In this document: positions 7,863 through 15,638 of the stretch, one piece after another
Layout: each line of letters starts with the position of its first letter
Position numbering within the stretch: position 1 is the first letter of the stretch
Source of the DNA: Cloacibacillus sp.
Lineage (GTDB): Bacteria; Synergistota; Synergistia; Synergistales; Synergistaceae
Length of the DNA: 37,810 nucleotides
Direction: 5' to 3'
Assembly: GCF_020860125.1 (NCBI RefSeq)
Contig: NZ_JAJBUX010000078.1
Coordinates: 1-37,810 of the forward strand
Notes under the pieces: model-generated
Told to the model about the DNA's origin: nothing
Seen by the model: only the letters and a program-made list of their open reading frames with translations
The model's database searches: none
Made by a program: the position numbers and the translations under genes

Positions 7863-9025
7863 ACAAAATCTCCTCCAAGGAAAATCGTTATGCGTGCCTC
7901 ACCCGTATAGGGAACGTTCATTGAGATGTATTCCCCACTGTTCGCCATGCCGTCCTTCAGCACCCTTGTGCCGGAATCGTCGGTCATCTCTATCTTCAGG
8001 GACAGAGGCTTGGTGAGCGGCGGCACCTGGTAGCGCACCTTCGCGTTCTTGGTCGGCGCGGCGGGCTCCGCGGGGGCTGGTTTCGGCGCTGGCGTCGGCG
8101 CAGGGGCCGGCGTCTCAACTTTAGGAGTCTCGGTCTTTACAGGCTCCGTCTTCGCGGGTTCGGTCTTTTTTATCACCGGTTCTTCGGTGGCCGGAATCTT
8201 GGAAGGTATCGTCGTCGGCGCGGCCTCTTTTATCACGACCTTTCGCACCGCCTCGGCGCGTTCTTTATCCTGATCGTTGGAGGGGGGGACGTCGGGGGCT
8301 GCCTCCGAGGCCAGAGGCTCTCTCGCAAAGGTGAGATTCACCAGCGAACCGGCGGGGACCTTTGCCCCGCCCTTCGGACGCGACGAAAGCACGCTGCCGA
8401 TGGGCATCGAGGTCGAGGGCGCGTCCGCCATTTGTCCCAGACGCAGTCCAAGCTGCTCTATCATCGCGATAGCCGACTCCTGGTCCTGCCCGCGAAGGTC
8501 GGGCATCGTCACAAAGGAACTCTCACCGCTCGTGCCGCTGCTGACGAGCAGGCTCACCATACAGTTAGCCGCTACCTGCTGGGGAGAGGCGGGATTCTGT
8601 GCAATGATCGTGCCAGAGGGTTTCAGCCTATCCGTGACCCGCGTTATCTTATCGACCTTAAAACCGGCCTCACTGAGCTTTTTGACGCCCTCCTCGAACT
8701 TAAGCCCTCGGACGTCGGGGATCGGCTGTATCGCGCCCCCCTTGCTCACGCGCAGCAGGACAACCTTCCCCTTGGAGACCTTTTCCCCGGCGGAGAGGTT
8801 TTGTGAGACGACGGTATCCGCCGGCATCGGGGAATCAACCTTGTCCACCTTAGCCAGCAGCCCCCTCTCCTGCAGCGCGTCAACTGCGTCGACGAGCTGC
8901 ATCCCCGTGACGGACGGCACCTCGGAATCCTTATCCTCGATGAAGACCATCTTTATTCCGATATATGCGCAGCCTATTATCACAAGAAAAGCGAGTATCA
9001 TTCCCCAACGGTGAATTCTGCCCAT
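7841..9025 (-). CDS. Kinase-less PASTA-repeat membrane protein
   Basis: This 394-residue protein has a very short cytoplasmic N-terminus, one transmembrane helix (about residues 8-27), and then three PASTA repeats (about 35-95, 98-167 and 170-240). PASTA repeats bind muropeptides and wall precursors. A charged, Pro/Ala/Lys/Glu-rich spacer (about 245-335) leads to a C-terminal beta domain. PASTA repeats usually belong to Ser/Thr kinases (PrkC/StkP) or penicillin-binding proteins, but no kinase domain is present here. The gene lies between rsmB and rpe, the place where Firmicutes carry prpC-prkC-rsgA. The ribosome site GGAGGT stands 7 nt before the ATG. A role in envelope sensing is inferred. 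Confidence 0.85.
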   Translation of the reverse strand: MGRIHRWGMILAFLVIIGCAYIGIKMVFIEDKDSEVPSVTGMQLVDAVDALQERGLLAKVDKVDSPMPADTVVSQNLSAGEKVSKGKVVLLRVSKGGAIQPIPDVRGLKFEEGVKKLSEAGFKVDKITRVTDRLKPSGTIIAQNPASPQQVAANCMVSLLVSSGTSGESSFVTMPDLRGQDQESAIAMIEQLGLRLGQMADAPSTSMPIGSVLSSRPKGGAKVPAGSLVNLTFAREPLASEAAPDVPPSNDQDKERAEAVRKVVIKEAAPTTIPSKIPATEEPVIKKTEPAKTEPVKTETPKVETPAPAPTPAPKPAPAEPAAPTKNAKVRYQVPPLTKPLSLKIEMTDDSGTRVLKDGMANSGEYISMNVPYTGEARITIFLGGDFVWQDRYN

Positions 9026-9040
9026 TGAACCAACCTCCGT

Positions 9041-10360
9041 TTATTTCCTCTTCGCAAGAAGCGTCATATAGAATCCATCGACCCACGGCAGCGACGGCGT
9101 GACCGTCGTTCCGTAAGGCTTGCCCTTTATCATGAATTTAGCCGTACGTTCGGTTGGCAGCTCGATAAGCTCCGGATGGCGGGCCATGACGTCGGCGATG
9201 ACCTTTTCGTTCTCGTCGCGGAAGAGGCTGCATGTGCTGTATGCTATGATCCCGCCGGGAGCAACCAGGGATACGGCGCGTTCCAGCAGCTGCTTTTGCA
9301 GAACGCTGTTCTGCTGCACCTGCTCCGGCGAACAGCGCCATTTGCTCTCGGGGTGACGGCCCCAGGTGCCGCTTCCGGTGCAGGGGGCGTCAAGCAGTAT
9401 CGCCGACGGCGCCTCGTCGGGAACTAGGGAGAGAGAGTCGCCCCTCTTGAAGGTCACCCTGTCCTCGGTATGCATACGCATCATCTCAAACCTGGCGGAC
9501 TTTATCTTGCCCTCCGAAATATCCCAGGCCTCTATATGCGCCTCGGGAAGAATATCCGCGAGCTGTCCCGTCTTAACGCCGCGTCCGCAGCACATATCGA
9601 GTATCCGGCCGCCCTTCCAGCGTTTGGCGATCAGTTCTGGTACGAGCATCGACGATTCGCTCTGCGGCATGATCCGTCCCTCGCCAAAACCGGGAAGATC
9701 GACAGGGTAAGGATTAGCCGCCGTACGGACGGAAAATTCCAGAAAGGGCGATGCCCATCCTTTGCGCCCAGAGGCGTTGTATTCCTCAATATATTGGCCG
9801 CGGTCCACCCCGCGCGAAAGGCGAAGGGAGAGATAGGTCTTCATACCGCTCGCGCGCACGAGCCTCTTCGCCTCGGGAATCGAAAGCTCTTTCGACCACA
9901 AGGCGGCGGCCCAGCCGGGTACCCCCCAATAAAGGGCCTGGTCCCTGAGCGCGCTGCTCTTTTTAAGGCCTTCGATAAACTTCTGCGATTCGTCGGCAAC
10001 CGTATGGAGCACGGCGTTGACAAGTCCTATATCTCTCATCTCGCCGCTGTTTTTTATCGCCTGCACCAGTCCGTTTATCAGGACAGGCAGCGCGAAATGC
10101 TTAAGCTCCACTATTCCCGCGATACCGATCATCAGCGCGTTCATCGTAAGCGGCGGGAGTTCGCGCGGATTGCGCTTGCAGTATTTTAGCAACACCGTCT
10201 TCCACAGACTCTGCCGCCGCAGCGTACAATAAACAAGCGTCGCGGCAAGTTTGCGGTCTGCGGGCGCGATGTTGTTATATACCTTTCTCAGCGCCTCTGA
10301 AGCAAACGCCCCATTTTGCACCTCTCCATATATTGTAAGAGCGGCCTCTAATCCCCTCAT
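9041..10360 (-). CDS. rsmB: RsmB-like 16S rRNA (cytosine-5) methyltransferase
   Basis: This 439-residue protein of the RsmB/Sun family has an N-terminal NusB-like helical domain (about residues 1-135) and a C-terminal SAM-dependent methyltransferase domain. Visible motifs are the SAM loop DMCCGRGVKTGQLAD, motif IV LLDAPCTGSGTWGRHPESKWR-like (catalytic PC, split by general acid/base residues) and motif VI YSTCSLF with the nucleophilic cysteine. By homology it methylates C967 of 16S rRNA. The upstream leader contains a TATAAT on this strand and a hairpin; the ribosome site is AAGGGG. It is the first gene of the rsmB-PASTA-rpe-rodZ run. Confidence 0.92.
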   Translation of the reverse strand: MRGLEAALTIYGEVQNGAFASEALRKVYNNIAPADRKLAATLVYCTLRRQSLWKTVLLKYCKRNPRELPPLTMNALMIGIAGIVELKHFALPVLINGLVQAIKNSGEMRDIGLVNAVLHTVADESQKFIEGLKKSSALRDQALYWGVPGWAAALWSKELSIPEAKRLVRASGMKTYLSLRLSRGVDRGQYIEEYNASGRKGWASPFLEFSVRTAANPYPVDLPGFGEGRIMPQSESSMLVPELIAKRWKGGRILDMCCGRGVKTGQLADILPEAHIEAWDISEGKIKSARFEMMRMHTEDRVTFKRGDSLSLVPDEAPSAILLDAPCTGSGTWGRHPESKWRCSPEQVQQNSVLQKQLLERAVSLVAPGGIIAYSTCSLFRDENEKVIADVMARHPELIELPTERTAKFMIKGKPYGTTVTPSLPWVDGFYMTLLAKRK

Positions 10361-10378
10361 AGAATCAACCCCTTATCA

Positions 10379-10428
10379 CGAGAGAAAAGGATGTCGCACA
10401 ACATCTTTTCTCAACGACCTCTATTATA
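10379..10428 (-). promoter_or_regulatory. Promoter -10 and leader hairpin of rsmB
   Basis: On the minus strand a perfect TATAAT (plus coordinates 10423-10428) precedes a leader that folds into a long hairpin: arms of about 12 bp with one bulge, in plus coordinates about 10380-10410. No good -35 hexamer is visible. The hairpin has no T tract and so is a leader structure rather than a terminator. Confidence 0.4.
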
Positions 10429-10440
10429 CTATACGAAAAA

Positions 10441-10467
10441 GATAAAAATTCAGGCGGCACGGCCGCC
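10441..10467 (-). terminator. Terminator of the yugP-like gene
   Basis: On the minus strand, GGCGGC-CGT-GCCGCC (10453-10467) is followed by TGAATTTTTATC, a T-rich tail. It lies 190 nt beyond the stop of the protease gene and just upstream of the rsmB promoter. Confidence 0.6.
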
Positions 10468-10481
10468 AGCGGTCACAAGGC

Positions 10482-10507
10482 AACTGCTCCCCGTACGGGG
10501 AGCAGTT
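10482..10507. repeat. Perfect 26-bp palindrome
   Basis: The segment AACTGCTCCCCGT and its exact reverse complement are adjacent, giving a fully self-complementary 26-bp site. On the plus strand it is followed by CTAATTTTATTC, a weak T-rich tail. It could be a second, upstream terminator for the minus-strand protease transcript or a protein-binding site. Apart from it, the 10361-10657 gap holds only the rsmB promoter/leader and the terminator listed separately. Confidence 0.6.
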
Positions 10508-10657
10508 CTAATTTTATTCTCCTACGATTCCCGATCCCACAACGCAGGCAAAGCAGCCGCGGCAAATCCGTGAATGGCCGGCCTGGTATCGGTGAGAGGA
10601 AAAAGAGATTGCTATTTTCATCGCTGCTTCGCCTAAAAATACGCCGCGCGAAGGCTT

Positions 10658-11347
10658 TTAATCGCGGCGCATATTGCGCAGCGCGAGCAGACGCACAAGC
10701 TGCAGCACGGTCATCACCAGCGCCGCCACATAGGTCAGCGCCGCCGCGTCGAGCACGGCCTTGGCGCCGCCGAGCTCGCTCCCCGAAAGGGTATTCGTCT
10801 CGCTCAGCAGCTTCAGAGCCCTCGCGCTCGCGTCAAACTCAAGCGGCAGGGTCACGAGGTGAAAGACAAGCACGCCGCAGAAGAGCAGGATGCCGACGTT
10901 GAGCAGATTCAGCGAGCCAAAAATCAGCCCGATAAAGAATAGCGGCATCGAAAGCGTCGAGCAGAGCTGCACGCCCGGCGCGATCGCGTTGCGGAACTTC
11001 AGAAAGCCGTAGCCCTCCTTGTCCTGTATCGCGTGGCCGACCTCATGGGCGGCAACGCCGATAGCCGCGATGCTGCGGCTGGAATTTACGCTGTCTGAAA
11101 GGCGCAGGACCTTTGAGCGTGGATCGTAGTGGTCGGTCAGTTCGCCGGGGACGCGCTCGATTTTGACGTTCGCCAGCCCGCGGCGGTCAAGCAGCGTGCG
11201 TGAGACCTGCTCCGCCGAGACTCCGCTCATGGCGCGGACTTCACTGTATTTCGCAAAAGCGCCCTTGACCTTGAACTGGGCCCACATCGAGAATATCAGG
11301 GCCGGGATCAGCACGATGATCGTCGGGTCGAAAAACGGATAGAACAT
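10658..11347 (-). CDS. YugP-type membrane zinc metallopeptidase
   Basis: This 229-residue membrane protein of the Zn_peptidase_2 (YugP) family has an N-terminal transmembrane helix (about residues 8-24) and the zinc motif HEVGH at 101-105 within GVAAHEVGHAIQD. Two further hydrophobic spans (about 120-160) and a C-terminal span follow. The longer open frame begins with GTG at 11356, but that codon touches the AGGAGG ribosome site; the ATG at 11347 has correct 7-8 nt spacing and is chosen. The family's substrate is unknown. The gene stands alone between the DegT gene and a terminator. Confidence 0.88.
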   Translation of the reverse strand: MFYPFFDPTIIVLIPALIFSMWAQFKVKGAFAKYSEVRAMSGVSAEQVSRTLLDRRGLANVKIERVPGELTDHYDPRSKVLRLSDSVNSSRSIAAIGVAAHEVGHAIQDKEGYGFLKFRNAIAPGVQLCSTLSMPLFFIGLIFGSLNLLNVGILLFCGVLVFHLVTLPLEFDASARALKLLSETNTLSGSELGGAKAVLDAAALTYVAALVMTVLQLVRLLALRNMRRD

Positions 11348-11400
11348 CCGTGGCACCTCCTAATCTAATTTCTATATATTATAGTCTAATTTGGTCAATT

Positions 11401-12549
11401 TTATTTGCCGACGCCGTAAAAATCAGCAATTTCATTGACGACGCGCTCCTGCTCCTCGGGCAGCAGCTCGGGGAACATAGGCAGCGCGAGCACTTCGTCG
11501 GCAAGCATCTCCGACACGGGGAAATCGCCTTTGGCGTAGCCGAGATATGAGAAGCAGTGCTGCAGATGGAGCGGCAGCGGATAATAGACGCGCGACGTTA
11601 CGCCGCGCTCGTCGAGGAACTTCTGAAGCTCGTCGCGCCTCTGCGCGCGAATAACATACTGGTGGTAGACATGGCGTCCTCCCGCGAGCTCCGCCGGCGG
11701 TGTGATAAGCTCCAGCAGTCCCTTCTCGGCGAAGAGCGTCATATAACGCTCGGCGACGATACGGCGCTCTTCATTCCAGCCCTCAAGATGGCGCAGACGC
11801 ACACGGAGGATCGCCGCCTGCAGCGCGTCGAGGCGGCTGTTTATGCCGACCTCTTCGTGGAAATAGGTCTTGCCCGCGCCGTGAACGCGGAGGTTCTTCA
11901 CGCGCTGCGCGAACTCTGGGTTATCGGCTATGGAGACCATACCGCCGTCTCCGTAGCAGCCGAGGTTTTTCGTCGGGAAGAAGGAGAAGCAGCCCATATC
12001 GCCGACGGAGCCGCTGCGCGCTACGCGGCCGTCGATCATCCGGTGGGCGCCGATGGCCTGCGCGCAGTCCTCGATGAGAGCTATACCGCGTCTTTTCAGC
12101 TCGTCCTTTATCTCCTCAAGAGGACACATCTGCCCAAAGAGGTGAACGGGAAGCACCGCCCTCGTGCGCGGAGTGATCTTCGCAAGAATATCTTCGCTCT
12201 TTATATTGTAGGTAACGGGGTCGACATCGGCGAATACCGGCGTCGCTCCGTTGCGCGTAATGCAGCTTACGGTGGCGAAGAAGGTGAAGGGAGTCGTTAT
12301 CACCTCGTCGCCCGGCTTCAGGTCGAGGGCCATCAGCGCGAGCACGAGGGCGTCGGTGCCGGAGGCGCAGCCGACGGCGTTCTTCACCTCCAGGTAGGCG
12401 GCGATCTCTTTTTCAAGGGCCTCCACCTCGGGGCCGAGTATGAAGTGCTGAGTGTCGAGCACTCGGAGAACGGCGACGTTTACCTCCTCTTTTACACGCG
12501 CATAGTTCCTTGTCAGGTCAAAAGACGGTATCTTTGTATTTTCTGTCAT
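11401..12549 (-). CDS. DegT/DnrJ/EryC1/StrS-family aminotransferase
   Basis: This 382-residue PLP-dependent aminotransferase belongs to the sugar-aminotransferase (DegT) family, which aminates nucleotide-linked keto-sugars for surface polysaccharides. Motifs seen are GCASGTDAL, TPFTFFATVSCI, ALIEDCAQAIGA (Asp that contacts the PLP ring) and SFFPTKNLGCYGDGG with the Schiff-base lysine in the PTKNLG element. The ATG at 12549 is preferred over one at 12567 because GGAGGT lies 6 nt before it. The gntR-family gene upstream ends 14 nt away, so the two are probably co-transcribed. No other polysaccharide genes are adjacent, so the substrate is not evident. Confidence 0.88.
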   Translation of the reverse strand: MTENTKIPSFDLTRNYARVKEEVNVAVLRVLDTQHFILGPEVEALEKEIAAYLEVKNAVGCASGTDALVLALMALDLKPGDEVITTPFTFFATVSCITRNGATPVFADVDPVTYNIKSEDILAKITPRTRAVLPVHLFGQMCPLEEIKDELKRRGIALIEDCAQAIGAHRMIDGRVARSGSVGDMGCFSFFPTKNLGCYGDGGMVSIADNPEFAQRVKNLRVHGAGKTYFHEEVGINSRLDALQAAILRVRLRHLEGWNEERRIVAERYMTLFAEKGLLELITPPAELAGGRHVYHQYVIRAQRRDELQKFLDERGVTSRVYYPLPLHLQHCFSYLGYAKGDFPVSEMLADEVLALPMFPELLPEEQERVVNEIADFYGVGK

Positions 12550-12563
12550 GATATTACCTCCGT

Positions 12564-13232
12564 TCAATCTTTTTTTCTTGAATCAGGCACTTCAAGCACC
12601 CGATGCGAATGGTGCAGATGCTCCCTCATATGCTCCTGCGCCCTCTCCTTGTCACGCTGGGCTATCGCGCGGAGTATCGCCCGGTGCTCCTGCGAAGAGT
12701 AGTTATCCTTCTCGTCGAACTGGTCGTAGAAGAAGATATAGACGTTGGTACGGAGCATGATGTTGTCAATATACTCGCAGAGCACATTGTTCTTTCCCGA
12801 TTCCGCGATGAGGCGGTGGAAGGTGTTATTTGCCTCAAGAAAGGCGTCGAGATCCTTATTTTCAAAGGCGCTCTCCTCGGAGCGCAGCACCTCTTCCAGC
12901 CGTTCAAGCACACGGCGGTCCATACCGTTGCGGCAGGCGAGCTCCACGCTGAGGCTTTCAAGATATTCGCGCACATTATAGGCGCTTTCCATTTCGTTCA
13001 CCGTCGGGGCCGCCACTCTCGCGCCGCTGTTGGGGACGATCTTGACCAGCCCCTCGTTGGCAAGGCGCCTCAGCGCCTCGCGCACGGGAGTCCTGCTCAC
13101 TCCCATCTCTGTCGCTATCTTTACCTCGAGCAGTCTCTGCGACGGCTTCAGCTCCTTGCTGACGATCTTGCCGCGCAGATCGAGATAGACAAAATCCGAA
13201 GATGTGTTATATATCCTGGAACGCTGCATCAT
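12564..13232 (-). CDS. GntR-family regulator, FCD (FadR) subfamily
   Basis: This 222-residue transcription factor has an N-terminal winged helix-turn-helix (about residues 14-75, with VSRTPVREALRRLANEGLV as the recognition region) and a C-terminal all-helical FCD ligand domain (about 80-215). The domain carries conserved Asp/His positions of its metal site, including NNTFHRLI and EHRAIL. FCD regulators respond to small acids such as sugar acids or amino-acid derivatives. The gene lies directly upstream of the DegT aminotransferase. The ligand cannot be predicted. Confidence 0.88.
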   Translation of the reverse strand: MMQRSRIYNTSSDFVYLDLRGKIVSKELKPSQRLLEVKIATEMGVSRTPVREALRRLANEGLVKIVPNSGARVAAPTVNEMESAYNVREYLESLSVELACRNGMDRRVLERLEEVLRSEESAFENKDLDAFLEANNTFHRLIAESGKNNVLCEYIDNIMLRTNVYIFFYDQFDEKDNYSSQEHRAILRAIAQRDKERAQEHMREHLHHSHRVLEVPDSRKKD

Positions 13233-13606
13233 TACAAAATAATCCCCCTACTTGATGTTGCCCTGCTGCGATAAACTCTTCCTTAAAATTGCCCCGTATA
13301 AAATTTTCAGCCTCCGCGGTGGGCGCGGAGAATGCGTGTAAGAGCCCTTGACTCTCACTGTGTAGTACAAGAACAACTAATCTTAGCATAAAATCCCGTA
13401 TCCGCAACATATCCCCGCTGCAAGTCGGCACAGGAAGATCCAAGCAGAAACAGCCTATAGGGCCGTCCGCCGATCGTCGCAGATCAAAAAATGCCGATTT
13501 GGCGTCAATGGGCTGAGTAATAAATTGTAATTTATCTCTTTTCCCACCCGAAGGAAATCGTCCGCTATATTGCCACAATAACAGAAAAATGAAGTAGAAT
13601 ATCCCC
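13233..13606. other. 374-bp intergenic region between divergent genes
   Basis: This stretch separates the minus-strand GntR gene from a plus-strand small membrane protein. It contains a 7-bp perfect hairpin (13312-13318 with 13324-13330) in what would be the GntR leader, a TTGACT at 13349 without a matching -10, and TTGCCA (13570-13575) with TAGAAT (13595-13600) ahead of the plus-strand gene. I recognise no RNA gene or coding remnant. Confidence 0.5.
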
Positions 13607-13852
13607 ATGAGTAAACGACTGATAGTATTGTTTTTATCATTTTCCACAATAATCGCTTACGGCTACGCGCTCGGGGGCCTTGGGAGCTACGCGATGGGCG
13701 TGCCAAAACCGCTGCCGATCGCCGCGGGGCTCATCGGCGGTACGTTCTGCGCCTATCTCGCGCTGAAGATCTGGCGTCTCTATCTGGCGGAGATCGAGGC
13801 TGAGAACCAACGTATGGATGAGGAGCGCGAAGGGGACGAAGAAGAGGAATAG
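13607..13852 (+). CDS. Small membrane protein, unknown function
   Basis: This 81-residue protein has two hydrophobic spans (about residues 5-24 and 37-56) joined by a short Gly/Pro loop, then a strongly acidic tail (ENQRMDEEREGDEEEE). No family is recognised. Codon use resembles neighbouring genes and an intrinsic terminator follows 42 nt after the stop, which argues that it is expressed. No Shine-Dalgarno sequence is visible. A TAGAAT -10-like hexamer ends only 6 nt before the ATG, so the mRNA could be leaderless. Confidence 0.6.
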   Translation: MSKRLIVLFLSFSTIIAYGYALGGLGSYAMGVPKPLPIAAGLIGGTFCAYLALKIWRLYLAEIEAENQRMDEEREGDEEEE

Positions 13853-13893
13853 CCCTATCTCGCGGAGACTCCTCCTGATAATGGAAGTATCAA

Positions 13894-13947
13894 AACTGGC
13901 CCGATTCACTAATTTATTTTGCCATAGTAAACCAGGCCGGTTTTTTT
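13894..13947 (+). terminator. Intrinsic terminator after the small membrane protein
   Basis: AACTGGCC (13894-13901) pairs with GGCCGGTT (13935-13942, one G.U pair) and is followed by a run of T to 13947. The loop is long (33 nt) and AT-rich. Confidence 0.55.
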
Positions 13948-14039
13948 ATAGTTTCGCCGCCGCGCGGCGGAGCAGGTGACCGATGATTTTGCCGTTCTAC
14001 GCGGCGGCGGACAAGGCAGCCGCCGGCTCTTGCTTATGC

Positions 14040-15347
14040 CTATTCGTCAAAAATAGAGACGATCTCTCCGTCCAGGATGCGGTTCATATTTCTGACGGCG
14101 CAGAAGTTGCCGCACATGCTGCAGGTATCCTCCCTTTCGGGCTTTGATTCGGCGCGGTAGCGCCTCGCCTTTTCCGGGTCTATCGCCAGCGTGAACATCT
14201 TTTCCCAGTCGAGCTTTTTACGCGCGAGGCTCATGTCGTGATCCCAGTCCTTCGCGCCCGGCACTCCCTTGGCGATGTCGGCGGCGTGCGCCGCGATCCG
14301 CGCGGCGATTATTCCCTCCTTGATGTCGTCGACGCCGGGCAGACGCAGATGTTCGGCGGGCGTCACATAACAGAGGAAGGCGGCTCCGTTCGCGGCGGCC
14401 AGCGCGCCGCCTATCGCGGAGGTGATATGGTCATAGCCGGGGGCGACGTCGGTGATGATCGGACCGAGCACGTAGAAGGGCGCTCCGTGGCAGAGGGTCT
14501 TTTCTATCTCCATATTCGCCGCGATCTGGTTCAGCGGCATGTGCCCCGGCCCCTCTATCATCACCTGCACATCTCTCGCCCAGGCCCGTTTTGTCAGCTC
14601 TCCGAGCGTTATCAGTTCGCCGATCTGCGAGGCGTCGGTAGCGTCCGCGATACAGCCGGGACGGCAGGCGTCGCCCAAGCTCAGCGTCACGTCATATTCG
14701 CGGCAGATGTCGAGCAGCTCGTCAAAGCGTTCGTAGAATGGATTTTCATTGCCGGTCATCTCCATCCAGGCGAAGATTATCGAGCCGCCGTGGGAGACGA
14801 TATTCGTCAGACGCCTATTTTTTTTGAATTTTTCCGCCGTGTCACGGTTGATGCCGCAATGGACGGTCATGAAATCGACCCCGTCCCGCGCGTGCATGCG
14901 CGCGATGTCGATCCACTCCGCCGCCGTTATCTGCGCGAGCGGCTTGTTATAATAGACCACGGCGTCATAAATCGGTACGGTGCCGATCATCGCGGGACAG
15001 TTTTCCGTCAGACAGCGGCGGAATTTTCTTGTATCCCCAAAGGAGCTGAGGTCCATGATCGCCTCCGCACCCATTTCGACGGCGCTGCGCACCTTCTGAA
15101 ATTCCATCTCCAAGTCGGTCATGTCCCGCGAGGTGCCGAGGTTGACGTTGATCTTCGTCCTGAGCATCGAGCCCAACCCATTCGGCGAGATCACGGTGTG
15201 CAGCCTGTTGCAGGGGATTATCGCCCGCCCCTCCGCCAGCAGCTTCATCAGCTTACCCGCCTCAATGTGCTCCTTCTCCGCGACCGCAGTCATCTCCTTC
15301 GTGAGGATTCCTCTGCGCGCCGCCTCCATCTGCGTCCGATATTCCAC
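14040..15347 (-). CDS. thiC: ThiC, HMP-phosphate synthase
   Basis: This 435-residue radical-SAM enzyme converts aminoimidazole ribotide to the thiamine pyrimidine, hydroxymethylpyrimidine phosphate. The C-terminal iron-sulfur motif CSMCGNFC (CX2CX4C) is intact, and core motifs such as MTVHCGIN, SHGGS, LSLGDACRPG and IEGPGHMP are present. It is the shorter ThiC form, without the long N-terminal domain of proteobacterial enzymes. The start is GTG at 15347, since the in-frame codon three positions upstream is a stop and the nearby ATG is out of frame. The gene is preceded by a TPP riboswitch and stands alone; no other thiamine gene is in the window. Confidence 0.96.
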   Translation of the reverse strand: MEYRTQMEAARRGILTKEMTAVAEKEHIEAGKLMKLLAEGRAIIPCNRLHTVISPNGLGSMLRTKINVNLGTSRDMTDLEMEFQKVRSAVEMGAEAIMDLSSFGDTRKFRRCLTENCPAMIGTVPIYDAVVYYNKPLAQITAAEWIDIARMHARDGVDFMTVHCGINRDTAEKFKKNRRLTNIVSHGGSIIFAWMEMTGNENPFYERFDELLDICREYDVTLSLGDACRPGCIADATDASQIGELITLGELTKRAWARDVQVMIEGPGHMPLNQIAANMEIEKTLCHGAPFYVLGPIITDVAPGYDHITSAIGGALAAANGAAFLCYVTPAEHLRLPGVDDIKEGIIAARIAAHAADIAKGVPGAKDWDHDMSLARKKLDWEKMFTLAIDPEKARRYRAESKPEREDTCSMCGNFCAVRNMNRILDGEIVSIFDE

Positions 15348-15370
15348 GTACCATCACTCTCTTTCCATAA

Positions 15371-15407
15371 ATAAGCGGGGGAACACCCGAACCGGCATTC
15401 CCCCGCT
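15371..15407 (-). terminator. Candidate expression platform of the thiC riboswitch
   Basis: On the minus strand a 10-bp perfect stem (15398-15407 with 15374-15383) lies between the TPP aptamer and thiC and is followed by TTATTTAT. It is probably the terminator, or a sequestering stem, that forms when TPP is bound. The T tract is imperfect. Confidence 0.5.
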
Positions 15408-15421
15408 AAAAAGACATATAT

Positions 15422-15512
15422 GCTATCTTCCTACGGCGGCATTACCCGCATCAGGTGTAAGGGTCGAAGTTCGATTACTTCCTCTCAGCCTGCTTCGCAA
15501 GCTCCCCTGTAT
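15422..15512 (-). promoter_or_regulatory. TPP riboswitch (THI element)
   Basis: Read on the minus strand, the segment has the conserved THI-box order: ACAGGGGAGC, then GGCTGAGAGG, then CGACCCTTACACCTGATGCG with the invariant CCTGAT, then GGTAATGCC and CCGTAGGAAG. It lies in the leader of thiC, about 75 nt before the start codon, as expected for thiamine feedback control. Confidence 0.95.
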
Positions 15513-15521
15513 TGTTATCTA

Positions 15522-15550
15522 ATTAGAGCATTAACAGAAATCTTTGTCAA
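15522..15550 (-). promoter_or_regulatory. thiC promoter
   Basis: On the minus strand a perfect TTGACA (plus coordinates 15545-15550) is separated by 17 bp from TCTAAT (15522-15527, five of six). Transcription would begin just before the riboswitch. Confidence 0.8.
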
Positions 15551-15581
15551 CTATGGATAGTCAAGCGATTTAGCCGCCCGA

Positions 15582-15613
15582 TATAGAAAAGGAGGCCGCC
15601 CGCGGGCGGCCTC
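15582..15613 (-). terminator. Terminator of the amidohydrolase operon
   Basis: A perfect 22-nt palindrome (15592-15613, 11-bp GC-rich arms) is followed on the minus strand by CTTTTCTAT. It closes the transporter-M20-M20 transcript just before the thiC promoter. Confidence 0.8.
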
Positions 15614-15638
15614 TCATGTACGGCTAAAGATAGAATTG

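Noticed and set aside
15422..15512. tRNA-like GTTCGATT segment
   Set aside because: It is part of the TPP aptamer on the minus strand; no cloverleaf can be drawn.
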